Shown here in pieces: positions 23,028 through 31,666 of a stretch of DNA of 44,329 bases. This DNA is from Hyphomicrobiales bacterium. Lineage in GTDB: Bacteria; Pseudomonadota; Alphaproteobacteria; Rhizobiales; Hyphomicrobiaceae. Positions within the stretch are counted from its first letter, which is position 1. Each line of letters starts with the position of its first letter. The position numbers were made by a program, and so were the translations under genes. The notes beneath the pieces are model-generated. The model was not told the origin of the DNA. It searched no databases and worked only from the letters and a program-made list of their open reading frames with translations. The stretch lies in contig RXJK01000096.1 of NCBI GenBank assembly GCA_003963125.1, positions 1 to 44,329 on the forward strand, written 5' to 3'.

Positions 23028-23204
23028 CTAATGCGCACCCGAATTGTTTTGTAACCCGATGTAACCGCGCCAGGGACGGCAGGGAGCCGGCCTCGCCGAG
23101 AAAAAGGGGGATCGACGAAGCCGGCCCAGGGCGCGAGCTGTCAGTCCCGCGCCCATGATGCCTATCAGGAAGATCATCAGGTTGGCAGCGAGGTGCCGCT
23201 TCAT
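23028..23204 (-). CDS. Small single-pass membrane peptide (tentative)
   Basis: MKRHLAANLMIFLIGIMGAGLTARALGRLRR...; a GTTAC-type repeat lies about 46 nt upstream. Confidence 0.35.
   Translation of the reverse strand: MKRHLAANLMIFLIGIMGAGLTARALGRLRRSPFFSARPAPCRPWRGYIGLQNNSGAH
23051..23065 (-). promoter_or_regulatory. GTTAC-N5-GTTACAAAA tandem repeat upstream of the receiver-like gene
   Basis: gtaacccgatgtaac on + strand. Confidence 0.65.
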
Positions 23205-23249
23205 TAACATCTATTTCTGAAGCGGTCTGATTGATTTCCATTATTTGTT

Positions 23250-23264
23250 GTCACCGCTCGTAAC
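23250..23264 (-). promoter_or_regulatory. Near-match GTTAC-N5-GTGAC tandem repeat
   Basis: gtcaccgctcgtaac on + strand. Confidence 0.45.
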
Positions 23265-23291
23265 CGTGCGTCGTTTGCTACAGCCGATGGG

Positions 23292-24128
23292 CTAAGGCGA
23301 TGATCCGGTGAGCATGAGGCCGTGCCTCGCGCGGCTATGCGTTGGATCGAGTCGAAGTGTTTCCCGGAAATCGATGGCAGCCTCACCATGCTGCCCGAGC
23401 ATAAGGTGCACAGCTCCACGGTTGTAGCGTGCGGAAACATCCGACGGATCCAACGTAACTGCTTTGGAGAGATCATCTAGCGCGGCGCGCAAATTTCCGG
23501 TTCGCAGATGTGCGTTGCCCCGGTTGTAGTAGGCACCCGCGAAGCGATCGTTAAGACGAACGGCTTCCGAATAATCCTTGGTTGCCGCTTCGTAGGCGCC
23601 GAGCGTGAAGTGAGCCGTCCCGCGATTGTTAAGCACCTCGGCTTCATCTGGCCGAAGCCGCACTGCAGCGTGCAAATCGACCAGAGCGGCCGTCGCATTT
23701 CCTGCCCTCAGAAGCGCCACACCCCGTCCATTGTAGGCATGGCCGTCAAGCGGCTCGAGCGCCAGGGCGCGCGTGAAGTCCTCAATGGCCGGACCGTACT
23801 TGCCGGTATCAAGGAGAAGACTGCCACGATTGACATACGCTGTCGCATTGCCGGGATATAGTCGGAGAGCCTCATCGAAGTCATTCAACGCCTTGGCCAG
23901 CTCTTTGCGCCTGGCGTAGGCCACGCCGCGATTGTCTAAGGCGCGCGATCGCGCATCCACGTTGGCGCGGCTGTCATCGATAATGATCGAGCACGCTGTG
24001 ATGCGCCTTTCAGGTTCGCCGTCTGCGCACGCCGAGGGGGATGGGGTCTGCGCCAGCGCGGAAGCGCCTATGATCGACGCTGCAAATGCGCCGATGAGAC
24101 CTTCCGACAATGCGCGTGCCGTATTCAT
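23292..24128 (-). CDS. Secreted TPR-repeat protein
   Basis: About six TPR units (ALDNRGVAYARRKELAKALNDFDEALRLYPGN...) after a signal-like N-terminus. Confidence 0.88.
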   Translation of the reverse strand: MNTARALSEGLIGAFAASIIGASALAQTPSPSACADGEPERRITACSIIIDDSRANVDARSRALDNRGVAYARRKELAKALNDFDEALRLYPGNATAYVNRGSLLLDTGKYGPAIEDFTRALALEPLDGHAYNGRGVALLRAGNATAALVDLHAAVRLRPDEAEVLNNRGTAHFTLGAYEAATKDYSEAVRLNDRFAGAYYNRGNAHLRTGNLRAALDDLSKAVTLDPSDVSARYNRGAVHLMLGQHGEAAIDFRETLRLDPTHSRARHGLMLTGSSP

Positions 24129-24222
24129 GTCATTTGTGGCGCATGCGCTGAATCAAATTGCGTTCGAGCCGAACATTACCATTCGCTTCGCCTGAGCCGT
24201 GAGGGGATGAGGCCCGAAATTT

Positions 24223-24237
24223 GTAACCTGGTGTAAC
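24223..24237 (-). promoter_or_regulatory. GTTAC-N5-GTTACAAA tandem repeat upstream of the TPR gene
   Basis: gtaacctggtgtaac on + strand. Confidence 0.65.
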
Positions 24238-24587
24238 GAAAGAGCAGGAAGTTGGACGCGGATCATTAACTGGGGTCTTTTCAACCGATCTGAGGGATGC
24301 GCAATGGTCGTCCGCGAAGGCAGCGCGACCCCACACGCCATTTGTGCTCGTGAGAGCGGGGCAGGCCGCGCAACGGATCCGACCGCGCCATGCGCCCCAC
24401 CACCACCCCCCACCCCAGTCATTTATGGCATCAGACATCTTCCTCACCCGGTTATTGGTTTTTCCCACGCCAGCTGGCTGGCAGGGCCTGACTGAGGTTT
24501 TCTGTTGGTTGCCCTTATTCGGGCTATCTCTTGGCCGGGGCGTGCATCACCATCAGGGCCTGCTGTGTGCAATGGGAAAGGCCCGTC

Positions 24588-24870
24588 ATGCCCGCCCTGC
24601 AATGGCTGCGAGAAAAGGTTCACTTTCATCTGCCGGAACAGGATGTGAAGGCCATCCGCGACTTTGCGCTTCTATACTCGTTCTTTGAGGCGAAGGCGCT
24701 AAACGAAGATCAGGCCCGCCTAGGCTTGTTGCCGCGATCGACGCCTGGCAGGTGCAAGGCACGCTGGACCCTGCATGCTTCGAAATACCCATTGCTTAAT
24801 TCAAGCATCGATATTTCCGCCACGGCCAGGAAGGGCCGCCTTTCACGAGCTGCATGTCGCCGACGCGTGG
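24588..24870 (+). pseudogene. Frameshifted hypothetical protein remnant
   Basis: MPALQWLREKVHFHLPEQDVKAIRDFALLYSFFEAKALNEDQ in one frame, then LVAAIDAWQVQGTLDPACFEIPIA*FKHRYFRHGQEGPPF in another. Confidence 0.45.
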
Positions 24871-24909
24871 CGCTCGAGGTCTATGGAAACCGGTACGGAT
24901 CATCCGTCG

Positions 24910-24985
24910 GATGATGCCGCTGGTATCCATGACTGTAGATGCCGTAGGACACGTCAATGCTCGCCGTGTCAGCGGTGATCCGAGA
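24910..24985 (-). pseudogene. Short acyltransferase-3-like fragment
   Basis: Reverse reading RITADTASIDVSYGIYSHGYQ resembles TLTDRFDASYGIYIYGWP of the acyltransferase at 16884-18067. Confidence 0.4.
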
Positions 24986-24990
24986 ATTTT

Positions 24991-25005
24991 GTAACCTTGC
25001 GTAAC
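24991..25005 (-). promoter_or_regulatory. GTTAC-N5-GTTACAAAA tandem repeat
   Basis: gtaaccttgcgtaac on + strand, 136 nt before the His-rich ORF at 25141. Confidence 0.6.
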
Positions 25006-25140
25006 AGTTCGGCGATTGAGATCGCTGCATCCATTCCAAGCTCGATTGAGGTCACAATTGTGCCGCAGGATGGACCGGTGCGACGAAAGCATGCGCACAA
25101 ATTCTTCCTGTACCCTGATCAAAGACGAAGGAGGGCAAAC

Positions 25141-25473
25141 ATGCCAAAGCTATTTTTCTCCGGCCTCGCGCTTTGTGCGGGGATTGTCCTGCATGTTCAA
25201 TCGTCACTTGCCGCCCCGCCAGTGATGCGGGGAATGTCAACCGCCCTACCGGCTGCGGCGGAGACAATCCAGCATCGGCACCACGGGCATCATAACCGCC
25301 GATATCACCACCATCAGCTCCGCAGGCATCGCGGCTACCAACCTCCGTACGGCTATTACCAGCCACCGGCGTATGGCAACTACTATGGTCCTGCATCGGT
25401 CCTTCCCTACGCATACATCCCAAGACATCATCACCAGCACCAGCACCACCACCACCACCATGGCCACCACTAG
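25141..25473 (+). CDS. Small secreted His-rich protein
   Basis: Signal peptide MPKLFFSGLALCAGIVLHVQSSLAA; tail HRHHGHHNRRYHHHQ...PRHHHQHQHHHHHHGHH. Confidence 0.7.
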   Translation: MPKLFFSGLALCAGIVLHVQSSLAAPPVMRGMSTALPAAAETIQHRHHGHHNRRYHHHQLRRHRGYQPPYGYYQPPAYGNYYGPASVLPYAYIPRHHHQHQHHHHHHGHH

Positions 25474-25694
25474 GCTGGACGAACCTCTACCCAATTTCCC
25501 CCCGCCACTTTTGCGCAGCGGAGGGTGGGGCCCGCGAGCAAATTACAGGTGTAGACAAATTCCTGAATTCCGCCGCCCGCCGGACTCCATTTGGTCAGCA
25601 AACAAGGTCCGGCGCCGTGAGCGGCGCGTGACCAGGCAAGGGGCAAGAATTGTCACGCAGAGTGGTTGACTGACTGAATCCCCTCTCGTCACTG

Positions 25695-25764
25695 CTGCAC
25701 TATCGCACCACCACCGCCGCTGAAGGTGACGGCTCGGGGGGCGGCGGAGGGGGCGATAGTGCAG
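25695..25764. repeat. Long imperfect hairpin with 12-bp perfect outer arms
   Basis: ctgcactatcgc (25695-25706) and gcgatagtgcag (25753-25764), inner ccgccgc/gcggcgg. Confidence 0.55.
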
Positions 25765-25910
25765 GCGCTGGCGCCGCCAGTTTGCCAGTACCTTACGTCG
25801 ATCAAGCGCACTTCAATCCAGCCGGTTGCTCCAAGGGTCGGAACCAGGCCTCGGAACTAGCTTTGGCCTTGCCGCGTTTGCCCAGAAACGGACAAGCCAG
25901 TTTGACGCCG

Positions 25911-26096
25911 ATGCAAAGCACTATCCTTAATTCCGTTGGCCTTCTCCTGGTCGCTGCGCTTGCCGGCACGATCCTCTCCTTACTTCTTCAGGATCACTTT
26001 GGCCGATCGATCCTCACCATAGCTGTGGGTCCGGCTATATGCGCCGCTGGTGCAGGACTTGTGGCCCTCTGGATGAGAAAGCAGGGTGCCAAATGA
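25911..26096 (+). CDS. Small two-helix membrane protein upstream of the NRAMP-like gene
   Basis: MQSTILNSVGLLLVAALAGTILSLLLQDHFGRSILTIAVGPAICAAGAGLVALWMRKQGAK; ATGA overlap with the next gene. Confidence 0.6.
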   Translation: MQSTILNSVGLLLVAALAGTILSLLLQDHFGRSILTIAVGPAICAAGAGLVALWMRKQGAK

Positions 26097-27373
26097 GCGT
26101 GTCCACAAGGGCTGTTGAGCCGCACCGGCCCAGAGCACTGCTCAAGCGGCTCGGAGCCGGTCTGATCACCGGCGCTTCGGATGATGATCCTTCGGGCATC
26201 GGGACGTACAGCCAGGCGGGCGCCCAACTGGGATACAGCATCGGCTGGACGATGCTGCTTTCTTTCCCCCTCATGGTCGCCATCCAGGAAATCAGCGCTC
26301 GCATCGGGCGCACCACCGGCCACGGCATCGCTGGTATCCTTTGCAGGCATTACCCATCCTGGGTCCTCTACAGCAGCGTCTCCCTCCTGTTCCTGGCCAA
26401 CACCATCAACATCGGTGCCGATCTCAGCGCTATGGCTGAAGCAGTGCGCCTTCTTATCGGCGGACCAGGATTCCTTTACGTGATCGTCTTTGGCGCGTTT
26501 AGCGTCGTGACCATGATCTTCATGACCTATGCACGGTACATCAACCTGTTGAAGTGGCTTACCCTCAGTCTATTCGCGTATGTCGCTGCCGTGTTCGCTG
26601 TAAAGATTCCCTGGTCGGCAGCATTGATGGGGCTCTTTGTACCTAACGTCTCCTGGAACTCGGATTATTTCACGACGCTCGTTGCTATCCTTGGCACCAC
26701 GATCTCACCCTATCTCTTCTTCTGGCAGGCTTCTCAGGAGGCCGAAGACCAGCGTGTCAATCCGAAGGAGCGCCCGCTTCTGCGCGCACCGGACCAGGCG
26801 CCGGATGCCTTCAGTCGCATTCGCCTCGACACGATGATTGGCATGGCATTCTCCAACATCATCGCGATCGCCATCATCTTCACGACCGCTGCGACGTTGC
26901 ATGCAAATGGTACCACAAACATCGAGTCATCCACGCAGGCTGCGGAAGCCTTGCGACCAATCGCAGGGCCCTTCGCTTTCTTCATTTTTGCACTTGGCAT
27001 CGTGGGCACCGGTCTGTTGGCAATCCCCGTGCTGGCGGGTTCGGCGGCCTATGCCGTGGGCGAGGCCTGCCGGTGGCCGGTCGGCCTCGGACGTAGGCCC
27101 AGTCGCGCCGAAGCCTTCTACGGAACGCTCGCCCTATCCGTCCTGGCCGGTGTCGCGATGACCTTTACGTCCATCGATCCGATTAAGGCGCTTTACTGGA
27201 GCGCCGTGATCAACGGCATCATCGCGGCGCCCATCATGATCATCATGATGCTGATGACGGCGCGTCGAAGCATCATGGGAGATTTTGTGATCGGAGGTTG
27301 GCTCCGCATCTTGGGATGGGCTGCCACGGCCGTCATGGTGTGTTGCATCTTCGGTATGATGGTCGGTCGTTGA
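26093..27373 (+). CDS. NRAMP-related divalent metal transporter
   Basis: GLITGASDDDPSGIGTYSQAGAQLGY and multi-TM profile with GTTISPYLFFWQASQEAED. Confidence 0.88.
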   Translation: MSVSTRAVEPHRPRALLKRLGAGLITGASDDDPSGIGTYSQAGAQLGYSIGWTMLLSFPLMVAIQEISARIGRTTGHGIAGILCRHYPSWVLYSSVSLLFLANTINIGADLSAMAEAVRLLIGGPGFLYVIVFGAFSVVTMIFMTYARYINLLKWLTLSLFAYVAAVFAVKIPWSAALMGLFVPNVSWNSDYFTTLVAILGTTISPYLFFWQASQEAEDQRVNPKERPLLRAPDQAPDAFSRIRLDTMIGMAFSNIIAIAIIFTTAATLHANGTTNIESSTQAAEALRPIAGPFAFFIFALGIVGTGLLAIPVLAGSAAYAVGEACRWPVGLGRRPSRAEAFYGTLALSVLAGVAMTFTSIDPIKALYWSAVINGIIAAPIMIIMMLMTARRSIMGDFVIGGWLRILGWAATAVMVCCIFGMMVGR

Positions 27374-27473
27374 ATGCTATCCCGGTTCATCCCTGCCTGT
27401 CCTGTAAGGCCCGCCGAAATGATGGTTACCCTCTACGCTCGGCAGCGGCAGTCGCACGCAAGGAATTTTGGAT

Positions 27474-27572
27474 GATGTCGAACATGAACACATGGGAGGT
27501 ACTCTCACATGTGATGAGCCTGGCGATCGCCTACGCGTTGGCGCTTCCCATCGGATGGAACCGCGAGCAAGA
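27474..27572 (+). pseudogene. N-terminal fragment of an MgtC/SapB-like protein
   Basis: MSNMNTWEVLSHVMSLAIAYALALPIGWNREQEERSG; homology-like sequence ends abruptly. Confidence 0.5.
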
Positions 27573-27927
27573 AGAACGAAGCGGCGGCGACGCTTACCGA
27601 GACGCTCATCGTCTGCGCCTCAAGACTGGCCTCCAGCGATACTTCCTGCGGGCGCCGTCTCCGTCGCCGGCGCCGGTCGCGACACAGGTTCAGCGTTAGT
27701 AGGGCGATGAGAAGTCCCGCCATGGCAGCCATGCTCATCGAGGTCAGCCGATACTGCGGCAGCAACCACTCCGCAAGATGAGCCTCCAGGCGGCGCGGCC
27801 AGGTCTCGCGCTGTTCGGCAATGGCAAACCAAACCCGCGCCTCCAGGCTGTGCAAGGGCATGGCCGGGGCACGCTGCTGCGCCACGTGCTGGCACAAGCT
27901 TTGCAGGGAAGACTTATCGAAAGACAT
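27505..27927 (-). CDS. Single-pass membrane protein, likely truncated C-terminally
   Basis: MSFDKSSLQSLCQHVAQQRAPAMPLHSLEARVWFAIAEQRETW...MSMAAMAGLLIALLTLNL; the C-terminal part is antisense to the MgtC fragment. Confidence 0.45.
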   Translation of the reverse strand: MSFDKSSLQSLCQHVAQQRAPAMPLHSLEARVWFAIAEQRETWPRRLEAHLAEWLLPQYRLTSMSMAAMAGLLIALLTLNLCRDRRRRRRRRPQEVSLEASLEAQTMSVSVSVAAASFFLLAVPSDGKRQRVGDRQAHHM

Positions 27928-28115
27928 GATTGAGTATACTCCTTTTCTCACATGATACGAAAAACAAGGTCACGCCCCTCATATTGGAAACCTATGACAT
28001 TATTAGAGACATTATATATGTCCGCCTCCGGTCGCGCGAGGGATGTGAGGCTGCGGGACGTAGTAGGAGACAACCCGGCCCCCTGCGGCTGGACATTCCT
28101 ACCAGAGAGGCGAAC

Positions 28116-28415
28116 ATGACCAAGACAACAACTTTTCGCGTGCTGTTGGGCCTAACCGGCCTAATGCTGCTGGCTCTCCCTTCCACGTCACACGCCGCAC
28201 GCGCGGTGTCCGCTCACAGCCCGCCGGAGGTCTATGACACGACCGCACCGCGTCCGGCGGAGCGCACGGGTGCGCAACGTTGTTACGAAGAGCCAAAGGG
28301 CTTTCGCAACAACATCCATTTCAACCCTCCCTGCGCAACGGCACCGCGCGATGCTCATCCGCCCATGCCTGGCGCGCGGAATGAGGAGACGGGAGGCAAT
28401 CACAACCACTCCTGA
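28116..28415 (+). CDS. Small secreted protein
   Basis: MTKTTTFRVLLGLTGLMLLALPSTSHAARA signal peptide, His-containing tail GGNHNHS. Confidence 0.6.
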   Translation: MTKTTTFRVLLGLTGLMLLALPSTSHAARAVSAHSPPEVYDTTAPRPAERTGAQRCYEEPKGFRNNIHFNPPCATAPRDAHPPMPGARNEETGGNHNHS

Positions 28416-28495
28416 CCGTTGCCAACAAGGGCGAAGGGGCCGCCTCGCCGGGCGGTCCCCTATGAATATGCACAGATTATATTTTAATTATTTGG

Positions 28496-28514
28496 TAATG
28501 CAATTATTGCATTA
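28496..28514. promoter_or_regulatory. 9-1-9 perfect inverted repeat TAATGCAAT-T-ATTGCATTA
   Basis: AT-rich region just upstream of the cus-type operon. Confidence 0.5.
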
Positions 28515-28537
28515 TCACGCCTTACAGTTTTTTTAAT

Positions 28538-28909
28538 ATGCGCACCTCTAAACCGATCACACGTTTTCTGGCCTTGGTCATTGCCCTCGCGCTCATCGCC
28601 GCGGGCACGCCCGCCGTCGCACTGACGCCGCCGCCCTGTCCCATGCTGCAGGGAGCCAACGCATCACCTGACTGCGCCGAGATGCAGGCCAAGCCGTGCA
28701 ACCATTGTCCGGCCGCCGACGCTTCCAAGTCCGAACAACCGTGCCCCGACGCCTGCAAGGCACAATGCGCGGTCTCTCCCAGCGTAGCGCTACCCCCAGC
28801 GGCGCACAGCGTGCGCCCCGTACGTCTGGGCCTTGCCGCGCCCGCGCGCGCCGCGCCACCGACACTGTCGCATCCGACTTCCTCCCTCGACCGACCTCCC
28901 AAAGCCTAG
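28538..28909 (+). CDS. Small secreted Cys-rich protein at the head of the cus-type operon
   Basis: Signal peptide then CPMLQGANASPDCAEMQAKPCNHCPAADASKSEQPCPDACKAQC. Confidence 0.65.
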   Translation: MRTSKPITRFLALVIALALIAAGTPAVALTPPPCPMLQGANASPDCAEMQAKPCNHCPAADASKSEQPCPDACKAQCAVSPSVALPPAAHSVRPVRLGLAAPARAAPPTLSHPTSSLDRPPKA

Positions 28910-29009
28910 CTGCGCAAGCCAAAGCTTCGTCGCGCCAGGTCCGATCCGGCGCTGAAGTTTTGCTCCACGTTTCAGCGCGCCCGCAAGCCTGCGCGGCGTC
29001 GGCAACCCT

Positions 29010-30245
29010 GTGAGGTCTATCATGTTGTGGCGAAGTTTATTCATTCTTGTGCTTGCGCTTCTCGCGGCGTTCAGTGCTCCCGCGCGCGCGGCAACCGAGA
29101 CGGCGTTCGACGCGCGCGCCTTCGAGGGCGCGCTCGCACGTCTCAAGGCGCATCCCGAAGTTGCCGCCAGCAATGCCCGCGCCGAGGCCCTGTCGCACGC
29201 CGCCGACGGTGCACTGGGCCTGCCCGATCCCATGCTGTTCATTGCCGAGCAGGATCTGCCGCTGGGCGCCAGCACGTCGCAGGATTTTGAGCAGAAGATG
29301 CTGGGCGTGCGCCAGCAAGTACCAGCCTTCGGCACGCGCAGCGCAAAGGCAGCCCGCGCCACGCTCGAAAGCCGCAAGACGCGCCTTGCCGCGCGCTACG
29401 CGTTCGCGCGCCTCAAAGCCCGGTTGATCACCACGCTTGCCGGCCTGCACAGCTTAAAGCAGCAGGAGCGCCTCCTGGCCGCGCAGCTGGCGCTCACGGC
29501 AACCGAGCGCCAAAGCCTGACCGGTCGCATCGCAGCCGACCGTGGTCGCGTGAGCGAACTCGCCGCCATTGACGCCGAAACCGCGCGCATTGATCTGGCG
29601 CGGGCCGAACTGGACGAGCGTCGCCACGAGCTGCAGGAAGTCTTGCGCAGTCTGTTGGGCGATGCACCCGAACTCGTGCCGCCGCCGCTCGCAACCCTGG
29701 CTGGCCCGCCCGATCCCGAGCGCACGTATCCTGTGCTTCTCGCTGCCGACGAAATGGCGATGGCGGCGGCCGATGTCGATCTGCGTGCCGCCGAATTCGC
29801 TCCCGCCTTCGAGCTGCAGGCCAGCGCCGGGCGCATGCGCAACGGTGACAATAGTGCCAGTTTCATGGTCGGCGTGAGCATCCCTCTCTGGGCAGCTGAC
29901 AGCCAGGCCCCTAACCTGCGCGCCGCCGAAGGGCTGCGCAACGCGGCCGCGCTGGAGCGCGACCTGCAGCGCCGTGAGGTCAGGACCACGCTGGCGCACC
30001 TTCGCCTGCAGATCACGACCTCGGAGAAGAAATCCCAGCTCTGGTCCACGAAAATCACCTCACTCACAGGCGGCCGCGACGCTTTGCGCCGCGACTATGC
30101 CGCCGGCAAGGCAGAGCTGACCGACACGCTGAAAGCCGCACGCGACATCCTGGACGCGCGCATGGCGCTCTTTGAGGAGGAGGCGCGGCATACGGCGCTG
30201 ATCGCCGACTACAACCGCTATTTCGTCACGGGAGAGGGATCATGA
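29010..30245 (+). CDS. TolC-family outer membrane protein (CusC-like position)
   Basis: 411-aa ORF with HPEVAASNARAEALSHAADGALGLPDPMLFI...; precedes an RND adaptor and pump. Confidence 0.88.
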   Translation: MRSIMLWRSLFILVLALLAAFSAPARAATETAFDARAFEGALARLKAHPEVAASNARAEALSHAADGALGLPDPMLFIAEQDLPLGASTSQDFEQKMLGVRQQVPAFGTRSAKAARATLESRKTRLAARYAFARLKARLITTLAGLHSLKQQERLLAAQLALTATERQSLTGRIAADRGRVSELAAIDAETARIDLARAELDERRHELQEVLRSLLGDAPELVPPPLATLAGPPDPERTYPVLLAADEMAMAAADVDLRAAEFAPAFELQASAGRMRNGDNSASFMVGVSIPLWAADSQAPNLRAAEGLRNAAALERDLQRREVRTTLAHLRLQITTSEKKSQLWSTKITSLTGGRDALRRDYAAGKAELTDTLKAARDILDARMALFEEEARHTALIADYNRYFVTGEGS

Positions 30246-31666
30246 AACACGTCAGTGCGCTGCTGCTGGGCATCGTTCTCGGCAGTCAGGTTTTTCTACC
30301 GCTTCCCTTTGTCAGCAATCAAAACGGCACAGGCATCAGCGCTCCATGGTCCCTGCTGGCGATCGCGCACGCGCAAGAAGCACCCAAATCCAACTACACA
30401 TGCCCCATGCATCCCCAGATCCATCGGGACGGACCGGGCCAATGTCCCATCTGCGGCATGGAGCTCGTAGCCGTGACGGCTGGCCCTGCGCAGACCCACG
30501 ATCCATCCATGCCCGATGCCACGGCTGGCGCAGCCCCGCACGCGTCGCGCAAGGTTCTCTACTGGTACGACCCGATGGTGCCCGACAAGCGCTTCGACAA
30601 GCCCGGCAAATCGCCTTTCATGGATATGGAACTGCAACCGAAATATGCCGATGACATCGCGACACCGCCGCCGGTCGATGCCAAGCCCGTTCTGCACATC
30701 GATGCTGGCACCGTGCAGAAGCTGGGCGTGCGCACCGAGACGGTCGTGCGCCGGGACTTAGGTCAACCGCTGCGCGGCGCCGGCCTGGTGGTGGCCAACG
30801 AACGCACCCGCCGCATGCTCTCCACGCAGGTAGAGGGTCGCATCAAGGCGTTGCAGGCGAGCACCGAAGGTGATCGCATCACCAAGGGTGATCTTCTGTA
30901 CACCTTGCTCAGCCCGGACCTTGCAGCACTCCAGAGCGACTATCTGGCTGCCCGCAGCGCCGGGCTCACCCAGCTGGCCGACGCCGCCGCCAACCGGCTG
31001 AGTCTGCTGGGCGTCGATAGCCGCGTGCTGGCTAGCCTCAAAGCCACGCAACGAGCCATCGCACCCGTACCCTTCTATGCGCCTGCCAGCGGCGTGGTCG
31101 GCAAATTGTTCGTGCGCCACGGCACTACTCTCAAATCCGGCGATCCCATCCTCGAGATTGACGATCTCGACGCGATCTGGATCGAGGCCGCGGTGGCCGA
31201 GAGCGACCTGGCGCACCTTGCGCGCGGCGATCACGCCACGGTCACCGTGGCCGGCGCTGATCTGCCGGCCACCATCGACGGCATCTATCCCACCATCACC
31301 GACGCCACTCGCACCGGCCGTGTCCGTCTCATCCTCGACAACACGGGCGCACGTCTTAAGCCCGGCGGCTACGCCACCGTCGTGTTTGACGTCGCGCCAG
31401 AGCCCGCCCTTGCGGTGTCATCGGCCGCGATCCTGCGCAGCAGCACCGGCAGCCATGTTATTCTCAGTCTCGGCAATGGTCAGTTTCAGGCCCGTGCCGT
31501 CGAAACCGGCGTGGTCGGCGCAGGCATTACGCAGATCCGCTCGGGTTTGCGCGAAGGCGAGGCGGTCGTAACCAGCGCCCAGTTCCTGCTCGACTCAGAA
31601 TCGGCACTGCAGGAGACGCTGCAGAAACTCTCCCCGTCAATCACAGAGCCGTCCCGTGCGCCCTGA
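30242..31666 (+). CDS. cusB: Efflux RND periplasmic adaptor (CusB-like) with heavy-metal-binding domain
   Basis: YTCPMHPQIHRDGPGQCPICGMELV, VLYWYDPMVPDKRFDKPGKSPFMDMELQPKYAD. Confidence 0.94.
   Translation: MKHVSALLLGIVLGSQVFLPLPFVSNQNGTGISAPWSLLAIAHAQEAPKSNYTCPMHPQIHRDGPGQCPICGMELVAVTAGPAQTHDPSMPDATAGAAPHASRKVLYWYDPMVPDKRFDKPGKSPFMDMELQPKYADDIATPPPVDAKPVLHIDAGTVQKLGVRTETVVRRDLGQPLRGAGLVVANERTRRMLSTQVEGRIKALQASTEGDRITKGDLLYTLLSPDLAALQSDYLAARSAGLTQLADAAANRLSLLGVDSRVLASLKATQRAIAPVPFYAPASGVVGKLFVRHGTTLKSGDPILEIDDLDAIWIEAAVAESDLAHLARGDHATVTVAGADLPATIDGIYPTITDATRTGRVRLILDNTGARLKPGGYATVVFDVAPEPALAVSSAAILRSSTGSHVILSLGNGQFQARAVETGVVGAGITQIRSGLREGEAVVTSAQFLLDSESALQETLQKLSPSITEPSRAP

Noticed and set aside
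25420-25470. Run of CAC/CAT triplets that could look like a short tandem repeat or CRISPR-like array
   Set aside because: It is the codon repeat for the poly-His tail of the secreted protein; there are no spacers.
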